Positions 1 through 5,744 of a DNA stretch of 8,838 nucleotides are shown here, in pieces. The translations under genes and the position numbers were made by a program. This stretch comes from Oscillospiraceae bacterium (GTDB lineage Bacteria; Bacillota; Clostridia; Oscillospirales; Oscillospiraceae), in contig JAFQSI010000048.1 of the NCBI GenBank assembly GCA_017409645.1, positions 1-8,838 on the forward strand, read 5' to 3'. Position 1 is the first letter of the stretch. Each line of letters opens with the position of its first letter. Below the pieces are notes generated by a model. That model saw only the letters and a program-made list of their open reading frames with translations. It made no database searches and was not told the DNA's origin.

Positions 1-1097
1 GTGTAGCAGCCGATGTCGCCCAGGACGGTGATCTTGTTCTTTTTCAGGGTGTAGAACAGACCCCGGTGGGGGCAGCCGGCACACATGACGGGCGGACGCG
101 CGGGAATGGCGGCGTCCAGCTTGGGGCCGATCTCCCAGACCTTGCTCAGCTGGGCGGCCACATCCAGGGGCATCAGCTCGCCGATGTTGGAGAAATTGCT
201 CTTGCCCACGCAGGCAAGGCCCAGATTCCGGCAGTGGGACTCGATGAAGCCGTCCAGCTCCTCGACGATGACGAGTTTTTCGACAGAAGCGGCAAAATCC
301 CGGATCTTCTTTTCGGGCATGGGCCAGATCATGCCCAGCTTGAGGACGGGGTAAGTATCGCCCAGGACCTCCTTGACATACTGGTAGCTGGTGGAGGAGG
401 TGATGATGCCCATGGCGTTGTCGGTGCCGGGCTCGATGCGGTTGATGTCGGCCGTCTCGGCGTACTCGATGAGGGCCTTGGTCCGGGCTTCGACTACGGG
501 GTGGCGCTTCTTGGCGTTGCCGGGCATCATGACGTACTTGGGGATGTCCTTCCGGTATTCCTTGACACACTCGACCCGCTCGCCGGTCTCCACCACGCTC
601 TGGGAGTGGGAGACGCGGGTACACATCTTCAGCAGCACGGGGGTGTCGAACTGCTCGGAGATCTCATAGGCCAGCTTGGCAAAGGCCAGGGCCTCGGCGG
701 AGTCGGAGGGCTCCAGCATGGGGATCTTGGCGGACATGGCGTAGTGGCGGGAGTCCTGCTCGTTCTGAGAGGAGTGCATGCCCGCGTCGTCGGCTACGCC
801 GATGACCATACCGCCGTTGACGCCGGTGTAGGAGATGGTGAACAGGGGATCAGCGGCCACGTTCAGGCCCACGTGCTTCATGCCGCAGAAGCTCCGGCGG
901 CCCGCCAGGGATGCGCCGAAGGCGGCTTCCATGGCGACCTTCTCATTGGGTGCCCACTCGGCGTAGACCTCGGGATACTTGGCCACGGCCTCGGTGATCT
1001 CGGTGCTGGGGGTGCCGGGGTAGCTGGAGACGAAGCTGCAGCCGGCCTCGTATAATCCACGGGCAACGGCCTCGTTGCCCAAAATAAGCTGTTTCAT
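1..1097 (-). CDS. iorA: Indolepyruvate ferredoxin oxidoreductase, alpha subunit (partial, C-terminus off the left edge)
   Basis: ThDP- and iron-sulfur-dependent 2-oxoacid:ferredoxin oxidoreductase subunit that interconverts aryl pyruvates (indolepyruvate, phenylpyruvate, 4-hydroxyphenylpyruvate) and arylacetyl-CoA plus CO2 with ferredoxin; cytosolic, paired with IorB. 366 residues are visible of a family length near 580-600. Seen: the N-terminal pyrimidine-binding domain with SYPGTPSTE (residues 25-33) and the glutamate-bearing WAPNEKVAMEAAFGASLAGRRS segment (49-69), a middle domain with KLGMIWPMPEKKIRDF (253-268) and VIVEELDGFIESH, and the start of the pyrophosphate-binding domain, CAGCPHRGLFYTL (339-351) then GDIGCYT (360-366) at the edge. 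The ATG at 1097-1095 is preceded by AGGAGG with 7-nt spacing. It lies 112 nt downstream of the acyl-CoA ligase on the same strand, so probably in one operon under the T-box; iorB is expected further left but is not visible. The family call is very secure; the direction of reaction in vivo is inference. Confidence 0.95.
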   Translation of the reverse strand, partial: MKQLILGNEAVARGLYEAGCSFVSSYPGTPSTEITEAVAKYPEVYAEWAPNEKVAMEAAFGASLAGRRSFCGMKHVGLNVAADPLFTISYTGVNGGMVIGVADDAGMHSSQNEQDSRHYAMSAKIPMLEPSDSAEALAFAKLAYEISEQFDTPVLLKMCTRVSHSQSVVETGERVECVKEYRKDIPKYVMMPGNAKKRHPVVEARTKALIEYAETADINRIEPGTDNAMGIITSSTSYQYVKEVLGDTYPVLKLGMIWPMPEKKIRDFAASVEKLVIVEELDGFIESHCRNLGLACVGKSNFSNIGELMPLDVAAQLSKVWEIGPKLDAAIPARPPVMCAGCPHRGLFYTLKKNKITVLGDIGCY

Positions 1098-1119
1098 AGG
1101 AAATCCTCCTCTGTATATA

Positions 1120-1202
1120 GTGCTGAGTTCTGAGTGCTGAGTGCTGAGTGCTGAATGAAGAATGACTGAACAACTCAGCACTCAGCACTCTACACTCAGC
1201 AC
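1120..1202. repeat. Heptamer-built inverted repeat (large hairpin) between the ligase and iorA
   Basis: The left arm 1120-1149 and right arm 1173-1202 are reverse complements at 27 of 30 positions (mismatches at arm positions 10-12) around a 23-nt loop. Both arms are tandem 7-mers: TGCTGAG, TTCTGAG, TGCTGAG, TGCTGAG, TGCTGAA at 1121-1155, and ACTCAGC-type units on the right. The loop holds decayed related units (TGAAGAA, TGACTGA). It sits wholly in the 112-nt gap between the ligase stop (1212-1210) and the iorA ribosome binding site. No T-run follows on either strand, so it is not a normal intrinsic terminator. It could be a mobile or dispersed intergenic repeat, or an RNA hairpin that tunes mRNA stability or relative expression inside the operon. 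The structure is seen directly; the function is unknown. Confidence 0.9.
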
Positions 1203-1209
1203 GATTATG

Positions 1210-2844
1210 TTAGCCGGTGATCTGTGCTTCCACCAGGCGCTTGCCGCAGTATTTTTCGCGCAGCGCAGGCTTTTCGATCTTTCCGGTGGGGTTGCGGGGG
1301 ACGGTGTCGAAGAAGAGCTTCCGGGGCCGCTTGTACCGGGGCAGGGCCAGGCAGAAGTCGTTGATCTCCTTCTCGGTGCAGTCCATGCCCCCCTTGATCT
1401 CGATGATGGCCACGGCGATCTCGCCCAGGCGGGCGTCGGGCAGGCCGATGACGGCCACGTCCTTGATCTTGTCGTAAGCGCGGAGGAAGTCCTCAATCTG
1501 CACGGGGTACAGGTTCTCACCGCCGGAGATGACCACGTCCTTTTTGCGGTCCACCAGGAAGATGAAGCCGTCTTCGTCCTCTCTTGCCATGTCGCCGGTG
1601 AAGAGCCAGCCGTCCTTCAGAGTCTCGGCGGTGGCTTCGGGGTTCTTGTAGTAGCAAAGCATCACGCCGTTGCCCTTCAGGATCAGCTCGCCGACCTCGC
1701 CCTTTTCTACATCCTTGCCCTGCTCGTCCACGATGCGGGCTTCCCAGCCGTAGCCGGGGATGCCGATTGCGCCGACCTTGTGGATGTTCTCCATACCCAG
1801 GTGGACGCTGCCGGGGCCGATGGATTCACTGAGGCCGTAGTTGGTGTCGTAGTCGTGATTGGGGAAGATGGCCTTCCACCGGGCGATGAGGCTGGGGGGA
1901 ACGGGCTGGGCACCGATGTGCATCAGCCGCCACTGGTCCAGACGGTACTGGCTCAGATCCACCCGGCCTGCGTCGATGGCGTCCAGCAGATCCTGAGCCC
2001 AGGGCACCAGCAGCCAGACGATGGTGCATTTCTCCTCGGTGACGGCCCGGAGGATCCACTCGGGCTTCACGCCCCGCAGCAGCACAGCCTTGGAGCCGGA
2101 GAGGAGGGAGCCGAACCAGTGCATTTTTGCGCCGGTGTGGTACAGGGGCGGGATGCAAAGGAATACATCGGCCCGGCCCTGACCGTGGTGATTCTGCTCC
2201 ACCAGGCAGGCATGGACCAACGCTCTGTGATTATGCAAAATGGCCTTGGGGAAGCCGGTGGTGCCGGAGCTGAAATAGATGGCGGCGTGGTCCTCCTCCT
2301 CCAGGGCGATGGGGGGATGGGAGGAAGAGCAGAAGCCCATGAGCCGGATGCCGTCCTCGGTGTAGCTGGGGCCGTCCTGGCCCACGAAGAACATCATCCG
2401 AACCTGGGGAATGTCCTTTGCGATGGTGTCCATGCGGCTGACGAATTCCGGTCCGAAGATCAGGACCTCCACATCTGCCAGCTCCAGGCAGTACTTGATC
2501 TCGTCGGAGGAGTAGCGGAAATTCATGGGCACGGCGATGCAGCCGGCCTTGAGGATACCGAAATAGATGGGCAGCCATTCCAGGCAGTTCATCAAAAGGA
2601 TCGCCACCTTGGTGCCCTTCTTCAGGCCCCGGGAGAGCAGCAGGTTTGCGAACCGGTTGGCCCGGCGGTCAAAATCCTTCCAGCTCAGCTCCCGGCGGTA
2701 GGGGGCGTCGGAAGCGCTCTCGATCAGGTTGAAGTCCCACCAGGTGGTGGCCTTGTCCCGCTCCTCGGAGGGGCTCAGCTCCACGAGGGCACATTCGCCG
2801 CCGTAGAGCCGGGCGTTTCGTTCCAGAAAGTCTGTGATGATCAT
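1210..2844 (-). CDS. AMP-forming acyl-CoA ligase (class I adenylate-forming enzyme), probable aryl-acid CoA ligase
   Basis: Activates a carboxylic acid with ATP to an acyl-adenylate and transfers it to CoA; cytosolic. 544 residues, normal for the ANL superfamily. Seen in order: N-terminal domain with LSWKDFDRRANRFANLL (53-69); the ATP P-loop YFSSGTTGFPK (190-200); the YGLSES core motif (336-341); GELILKGNGVMLCYYKNP (385-402); WLFTGD with Asp417; the hinge DRKKDVVISGGENLYP (432-447); and the C-terminal catalytic-lysine motif PRNPTGKIEK (Lys522). All key residues are intact. ATG at 2844-2842 follows GAAGG with about 6-nt spacing, 22 nt past the T-box terminator run. The substrate cannot be read from the sequence. 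The T-box in front (specifier Phe) and iorA behind suggest phenylacetate or a related aryl acid; a medium-chain fatty acid or benzoate-type acid remains possible. Ends TAA at 1212-1210. Confidence 0.93.
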   Translation of the reverse strand: MIITDFLERNARLYGGECALVELSPSEERDKATTWWDFNLIESASDAPYRRELSWKDFDRRANRFANLLLSRGLKKGTKVAILLMNCLEWLPIYFGILKAGCIAVPMNFRYSSDEIKYCLELADVEVLIFGPEFVSRMDTIAKDIPQVRMMFFVGQDGPSYTEDGIRLMGFCSSSHPPIALEEEDHAAIYFSSGTTGFPKAILHNHRALVHACLVEQNHHGQGRADVFLCIPPLYHTGAKMHWFGSLLSGSKAVLLRGVKPEWILRAVTEEKCTIVWLLVPWAQDLLDAIDAGRVDLSQYRLDQWRLMHIGAQPVPPSLIARWKAIFPNHDYDTNYGLSESIGPGSVHLGMENIHKVGAIGIPGYGWEARIVDEQGKDVEKGEVGELILKGNGVMLCYYKNPEATAETLKDGWLFTGDMAREDEDGFIFLVDRKKDVVISGGENLYPVQIEDFLRAYDKIKDVAVIGLPDARLGEIAVAIIEIKGGMDCTEKEINDFCLALPRYKRPRKLFFDTVPRNPTGKIEKPALREKYCGKRLVEAQITG

Positions 2845-2865
2845 GTCTTACCTTCTCTCTTGTTC

Positions 2866-2898
2866 AAATAAAAAAGCCCTCTGCTTCAAAAGCAGAGG
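2866..2898 (-). terminator. T-box-controlled intrinsic terminator
   Basis: On the minus strand CCTCTGCTT (2898-2890), loop TTG, AAGCAGAGG (2886-2878) makes a perfect 9-bp stem, followed by GCTTTTTTATTT. The 5' arm contains CCTC, which can instead pair with GAGG at the start of the T-box core to form the competing antiterminator. It lies just before the ligase ribosome binding site. Confidence 0.93.
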
Positions 2899-3133
2899 AC
2901 AAGAAATTCCTGTGGTACCACCTCAGTTTACCGCAAATGCGGCCTCATGGGATCCTGACAGATCCGCAGGCTGTATCGGGCCATACCCGTCTCCCCCTAC
3001 TACCGAAGATTCAGGGAAGCCACTCCGAAAGGAATTCCACATCCGGGCCTTCACTGCCTTGCACCGAACGGCAGCTCTCTGGGAAAGCGGGTGGGTGTGT
3101 ACTGGTTTTCATCAACGCGTTGCGCTATGTACA
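2866..3133 (-). promoter_or_regulatory. T-box riboswitch leader, specifier read as UUC (Phe)
   Basis: A tRNA-sensing leader that lets transcription pass its terminator when uncharged cognate tRNA is bound. Seen on the minus strand in 5'-3' order: kink-turn GATGA (3113-3109), loop-E strand AGTA (3103-3100), the Stem I signature CAGAGAGCTGCC (from about 3081), loop-E partner GAA (3037-3035) followed directly by TTC (3034-3032), a hairpin CCGCA-TT-TGCGG as Stem III (2942-2931), the T-box core GAGGTGGTACCAC (about 2924-2912), and a 9-bp terminator with a T-run. CACA after AGTA can pair with TGTG before GAA, which places the two loop-E strands opposite each other and supports UUC as specifier. The tRNA-end-pairing bases TGGT (2920-2917) call for discriminator A, as in tRNA-Phe, and disfavour tRNA-Trp (G). 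The base after the specifier is C rather than the usual purine, a mild oddity. The T-box itself is near certain; Phe specificity is likely. Confidence 0.93.
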
Positions 3134-3139
3134 TTGCCT

Positions 3140-3168
3140 AGTTTAGCACTTGACTTTGTTGAAGTCAA
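3140..3168 (-). promoter_or_regulatory. Sigma-A promoter of the T-box/ligase/iorA operon
   Basis: On the minus strand -35 TTGACT (3168-3163), 17-nt spacer, -10 TAAACT (3145-3140). Transcription would start near 3134-3133, a few bases before the T-box Stem I. Both position and spacing fit. Confidence 0.75.
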
Positions 3169-3169
3169 G
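3149..3169. promoter_or_regulatory. Perfect inverted repeat overlapping the -35 box (possible operator)
   Basis: CTTGACTT (3149-3156), 5-nt centre TGTTG, AAGTCAAG (3162-3169): an 8-bp perfect dyad. One arm contains the -35 hexamer of the minus-strand promoter and the rest covers the spacer, a typical repressor position. No regulator gene is visible nearby, so the protein bound, if any, is unknown. Confidence 0.45.
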
Positions 3170-3290
3170 AAGCAACCACGAAATAATATACACAAAATAC
3201 ATGGATACAAAGAAGCATTTTTTTACAGATCCGGCATTTTTGTCAATGGAGCGCGCACGGCTGTCTCCCGGACAAAAATTTCGCCGGGGT
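3170..3290. other. AT-rich intergenic stretch between divergent promoters
   Basis: About 120 nt between the T-box operon promoter and the amidohydrolase promoter. The first 70 nt are clearly AT-rich against GC-rich surroundings (AATAATATAC, ATTTTTTTAC), which would suit an UP-element or open control region. I see no small gene, tRNA or further convincing dyad in it. Confidence 0.5.
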
Positions 3291-3291
3291 C

Positions 3292-3319
3292 TTGCGGTCC
3301 GGAGGAAATGTGCTATAAT
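3292..3319 (+). promoter_or_regulatory. Extended -10 promoter of the amidohydrolase gene
   Basis: A consensus TATAAT at 3314-3319 is preceded by TGC, giving an extended -10 (TGnTATAAT). The -35 (TTGCGG, 3292-3297, 16-nt spacer) is weak, as is usual for extended -10 promoters. The predicted leader is only about 20 nt, ending in the AAGGAG ribosome binding site (3332-3337). Confidence 0.75.
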
Positions 3320-3347
3320 GGGGGACACGAAAAGGAGATGGATGAAT

Positions 3348-4139
3348 ATGCTGATCGATTTTCATACCCATGCATTCCCGCCGAAGCTCGCGGGCCGGGC
3401 GGTGGCCCAGCTGTCCCGCAGCGCGGGCGGTCTGGAGCCCCAGACCGACGGCACGCTGGAATCGCTGAAGGCTGTCATGGATGCGGACGGCGTGGACCTG
3501 AGCGTGGTGCTGACCATTGCCACCAACCCGCGACAGATGCACAAGGTCAACGACTATGCCTTCCAGATGGACCGGGACGACCGGATCGTCGCCTTCGGCT
3601 CGGTCCACCCCGATGCCCCCGACGCATTGGAGGAGCTGGAGCGGATCAAGGCCGCGGGACTGAAGGGCGTCAAGCTCCACCCGGAGTATCAGGGCTTTTA
3701 CGCCGACGAGGAGCGGATGAAGCCCATTTACCGGAAAATATCCCAGCTGGGACTGATCACATTGTTCCACGCGGGGGAGGACTACGGCTATCCGCCCCCC
3801 TACCACGCCCAGCCGGAGCATCTGAAACATGCCCTGGGCTGGTTCGACAGCCCTGTCGTGGCGGCACATTGGGGCGGTGCGGGCTTCGGACGGGAGGTGT
3901 TGGAGCGGCTGTGTGGGGAGAACATCTATTTCGACCTGTCCTTCGGCTACGGCGCCATGCCAAAGCCCATCGCCCAGGCGATCCTGGACCGCCACGGACC
4001 GGAAAAGCTGCTTTTCGGCTCCGACTGCCCCTGGCACCGGCCGGCGTGGGAAATGCGGCTGCTGGATTCGCTGGAGATCACGGCAGAGGACCGGGAGCGG
4101 ATCCAGTGGAAAAACGCAGCGAAGCTCCTTGGATTATAA
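3348..4139 (+). CDS. Amidohydrolase-2 family metal-dependent hydrolase
   Basis: A TIM-barrel, metal-dependent hydrolase or decarboxylase of the amidohydrolase-2 family (related to ACMSD and 2-pyrone-4,6-dicarboxylate hydrolase); cytosolic, no signal peptide. 263 residues, within the family range. Seen: N-terminal HxH metal motif DFHTH (His6, His8), GVKLHPEYQGF (Lys109, His111), the barrel histidine LFHAGED (His141), AHWGG (His174), and C-terminal LFGSDCPWHRP with the catalytic Asp226. All expected ligands are present, so it should be active. Its substrate cannot be told. Start: the AAGGAG at 3332-3337 lies 10 nt before this ATG and 4 nt before an in-frame ATG at 3342 that adds Met-Asn; either is possible, and the MLIDFHTH start matches family habit. 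It has its own promoter and terminator, so it is probably monocistronic, and it is divergent from the T-box operon. Confidence 0.9.
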   Translation: MLIDFHTHAFPPKLAGRAVAQLSRSAGGLEPQTDGTLESLKAVMDADGVDLSVVLTIATNPRQMHKVNDYAFQMDRDDRIVAFGSVHPDAPDALEELERIKAAGLKGVKLHPEYQGFYADEERMKPIYRKISQLGLITLFHAGEDYGYPPPYHAQPEHLKHALGWFDSPVVAAHWGGAGFGREVLERLCGENIYFDLSFGYGAMPKPIAQAILDRHGPEKLLFGSDCPWHRPAWEMRLLDSLEITAEDRERIQWKNAAKLLGL

Positions 4140-4141
4140 CA

Positions 4142-4171
4142 AAATGCTCCCGCCGGATGGCGGGAGCATTT
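4142..4171. terminator. Shared bidirectional terminator between convergent genes
   Basis: AAATGCTCCCGCC (4142-4154), loop GGAT, GGCGGGAGCATTT (4159-4171): a perfect 13-bp stem beginning 3 nt after the amidohydrolase stop and ending 3 nt before the antiporter stop. The A/T ends give short U-runs on both strands (ATTTTGTT on minus, ATTTGCTT on plus). Confidence 0.85.
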
Positions 4172-4173
4172 GC

Positions 4174-5523
4174 TTATGCGTGCTTCTTTTTGTGGAAGAC
4201 CCGGAGCTTTGCGGGGGCCTTCGGGGGGTGAACGGGAAGCTGGTGATATTTCCGGTGCTTCTCGTTGAGGGTCCTGGCGCTGGTCCGGCCCTCGGGCTGG
4301 ATCTCGCCCACGGCCAGCAGGGAGCGCTTGGTCAGGGCGGGACCCACCAGCTCATAGACCAGCACGGCGAACAGCACCACATTCCGGGCCAGGGCGCCGT
4401 CTGGCAATGTGGCGGCGGTCAGGGCCATGCCCAGGGCCACACCGGCCTGGGGCAGCAGGGTGATGCCCAGGTTCTTGCGGATGGGGGTGGTCTGCCGGGT
4501 CAGGGCGCAGCTCAGGTCGGCGCCGCAGTACTTGCCCAGGGACCGGGCGAAGATGTACACCACGCCCACCAGGATGGTCACGGGGTTGCTGAGGATCTGA
4601 AGATCCAGCTCCGCGCCGGAGAGGACGAAGAACAGGATGTTCAGCGGCATGGTCCAGCCCTCGATGCGCTCCATCAGCTCCTCGGAGGTTTCGCAGATGT
4701 TGCAGAACACGGTGCCGGTCATCATGCACACCAGCAGCAGGGAAAAGCCGCAGTGGATGCCGCCCACCTCAAAATGCAGGGTGCTGAGGCCCACCGTCAG
4801 CAGCACGAAGCCCACGGAAAGGCTCATGCGCTTGCTCCGGGAGTGGAAAAACTGCTCTGTAACATGCAGCAGCCAGCCCATCACCGCGCCCAGGCCCAGG
4901 GAGAGGACCACCTCCAGAACGGGCTCCACGGCGACGGCCAGGATGCTGACCTGACCATGGGCCAGGGCGGTGGCGATGCCGAAGGACACGGAGAACAGCA
5001 GCAGGCCCACGGCGTCGTCGATGGCCACCACCAGCATCAGCAGCCGGGTCAGGGGGCCGTCGGCCTTGTACTGCCGGACCACCATCAGTGTGGCGGCGGG
5101 AGCGGTGGCGGAGGCGATGGCGCCCAGGGTCAGGGCGCAGGGGAGGGAGATCATATCGGGCCACAGCAGATGCAGGCCGATGAGGATCAGATCCACCAGC
5201 ACGGTGGTGAGGACCGCCTGTAAGATGCCGATGATGATGGCGCTTTTGCCCATGGCCTTCAGCTGGCCCAGCCGGAATTCATTGCCGATGGTGAAGGCAA
5301 TGAAGCCCAGGGCCGTCTGGGTCAGCACCTGCAGGGCCTCCACCTGCTCCAGGGAGTTGAAGCCCAGGCCGGGCAGACCGAGCCGGCCGATGCAGAAGGG
5401 CCCCAGCAGCAGACCGGCCACCAGATAGGCGGTCACTGCGGGCAGATGCAGCAGCTTGGTCAGGCGTGTCAGCAACAGTCCGCCCACCAGCGCGGCAGCG
5501 AGACAAATCAAATAGGTTTCCAT
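4174..5523 (-). CDS. CPA2-type cation:proton antiporter (Na+/H+ or K+/H+ exchanger family)
   Basis: An integral membrane antiporter expected to exchange Na+ or K+ for H+, for pH and ion homeostasis. 449 residues, about 12 hydrophobic segments through residue 405. Seen: an amphipathic TM1-2 (LTKLLHLPAVTAYLVAGLLLGPF), the family motif GAIASATAPAATLMV (134-148), and the paired aspartates VVAIDDAVGLLLFS (165-178; Asp169-Asp170), which mark the ion-binding helix of electrogenic CPA2 members. The last 45 residues form a basic, His/Lys-rich cytoplasmic tail (HRKYHQ, FHKKKHA) with no TrkA-N or TrkA-C domain, so KefB/C-style nucleotide gating is absent. ATG at 5523-5521 follows GAAGAAGG with about 6-nt spacing. 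The gene has its own promoter and is convergent with the amidohydrolase. Ion specificity is not readable. Confidence 0.92.
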   Translation of the reverse strand: METYLICLAAALVGGLLLTRLTKLLHLPAVTAYLVAGLLLGPFCIGRLGLPGLGFNSLEQVEALQVLTQTALGFIAFTIGNEFRLGQLKAMGKSAIIIGILQAVLTTVLVDLILIGLHLLWPDMISLPCALTLGAIASATAPAATLMVVRQYKADGPLTRLLMLVVAIDDAVGLLLFSVSFGIATALAHGQVSILAVAVEPVLEVVLSLGLGAVMGWLLHVTEQFFHSRSKRMSLSVGFVLLTVGLSTLHFEVGGIHCGFSLLLVCMMTGTVFCNICETSEELMERIEGWTMPLNILFFVLSGAELDLQILSNPVTILVGVVYIFARSLGKYCGADLSCALTRQTTPIRKNLGITLLPQAGVALGMALTAATLPDGALARNVVLFAVLVYELVGPALTKRSLLAVGEIQPEGRTSARTLNEKHRKYHQLPVHPPKAPAKLRVFHKKKHA

Positions 5524-5577
5524 AACATACCTTCTTCAATCAGGATCGTCTCCGGAGCATCCTCCGGGAACTGCCGT

Positions 5578-5606
5578 ATTCTAGCACCGGGAGCGGCGGA
5601 TTACAA
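5578..5606 (-). promoter_or_regulatory. Promoter of the antiporter gene
   Basis: On the minus strand -35 TTGTAA (5606-5601), 17-nt spacer, -10 TAGAAT (5583-5578), with TGC just before the -10 (extended -10). It is about 55 nt upstream of the antiporter ATG. Confidence 0.7.
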
Positions 5607-5668
5607 GAGCAAAACCGCACAAAGTTTTCCCGTTTTTTGGAGGATTATTTCACACCCGACGGACAATG

Positions 5669-5681
5669 GTGACCATGTCAC
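5669..5681. promoter_or_regulatory. Dyad at the -35 position of the nitroreductase promoter
   Basis: GTGAC-CAT-GTCAC is a perfect 5-bp dyad with a 3-nt centre. It overlaps an odd palindrome ATGGT-G-ACCAT (5666-5676). It ends at the point where a -35 box would be expected for the -10 at 5704, so it could be an activator or repressor site. The half-sites recall Crp (GTGA/TCAC), but the spacing is 5 instead of 6. Confidence 0.35.
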
Positions 5682-5703
5682 GGAAGCGGCGGGATTTCTG
5701 CGG

Positions 5704-5709
5704 TATACT
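5704..5709 (+). promoter_or_regulatory. Probable -10 box of the nitroreductase gene
   Basis: TATACT matches 5 of 6 consensus bases and lies 35 nt before the start codon. There is no good -35 hexamer 16-18 nt upstream (CGGAAG at 5681-5686), which suggests either a weak or an activator-dependent promoter; the dyad at 5669-5681 is the candidate site. Confidence 0.5.
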
Positions 5710-5744
5710 GAAGCCACAAAAGAAAAACAACAGGAGGGAATCAT

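Noticed and set aside
66..1055. Long open plus-strand frame opposite iorA
   Set aside because: Its translation is glycine/histidine-rich with no recognisable domain, and it is antisense to a clear iorA reading frame; a GC-rich mirror frame.
1120..1202. Intrinsic terminator between ligase and iorA
   Set aside because: No T-run follows the stem on the minus strand and the stem is AT/GC mixed with a 23-nt loop; better described as a repeat hairpin.
1120..1202. CRISPR-like repeat array
   Set aside because: The 7-nt units are contiguous without unique spacers and there are no cas genes.
1162..2871. 569-codon open plus-strand frame opposite the acyl-CoA ligase
   Set aside because: The minus frame carries every ANL-superfamily motif in order; the plus frame has none, no ribosome binding site, and runs antisense through the T-box terminator.
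3037..3039. TGG (Trp; minus strand 3039-3037) in the T-box as specifier, to fit indolepyruvate
   Set aside because: It lies inside the loop-E helix side, before the GAA element, and TGGT in the T-box core does not match the G discriminator of bacterial tRNA-Trp.
3142..3149. TTTAGCAC resembling half of a CIRCE heat-shock operator
   Set aside because: The matching GAGTGCTAA half at the CIRCE spacing is absent; the real dyad here is CTTGACTT/AAGTCAAG.
2834..4231. 465-codon open plus-strand frame through the T-box and amidohydrolase
   Set aside because: It begins within noncoding leader DNA and is out of frame with the amidohydrolase, which has intact motifs and its own promoter and ribosome binding site.
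3829..5223. Long plus-strand frame opposite the antiporter
   Set aside because: Gln/His/Gly-rich translation typical of the antisense of a GC-rich membrane protein gene; the minus frame has clear CPA2 motifs.
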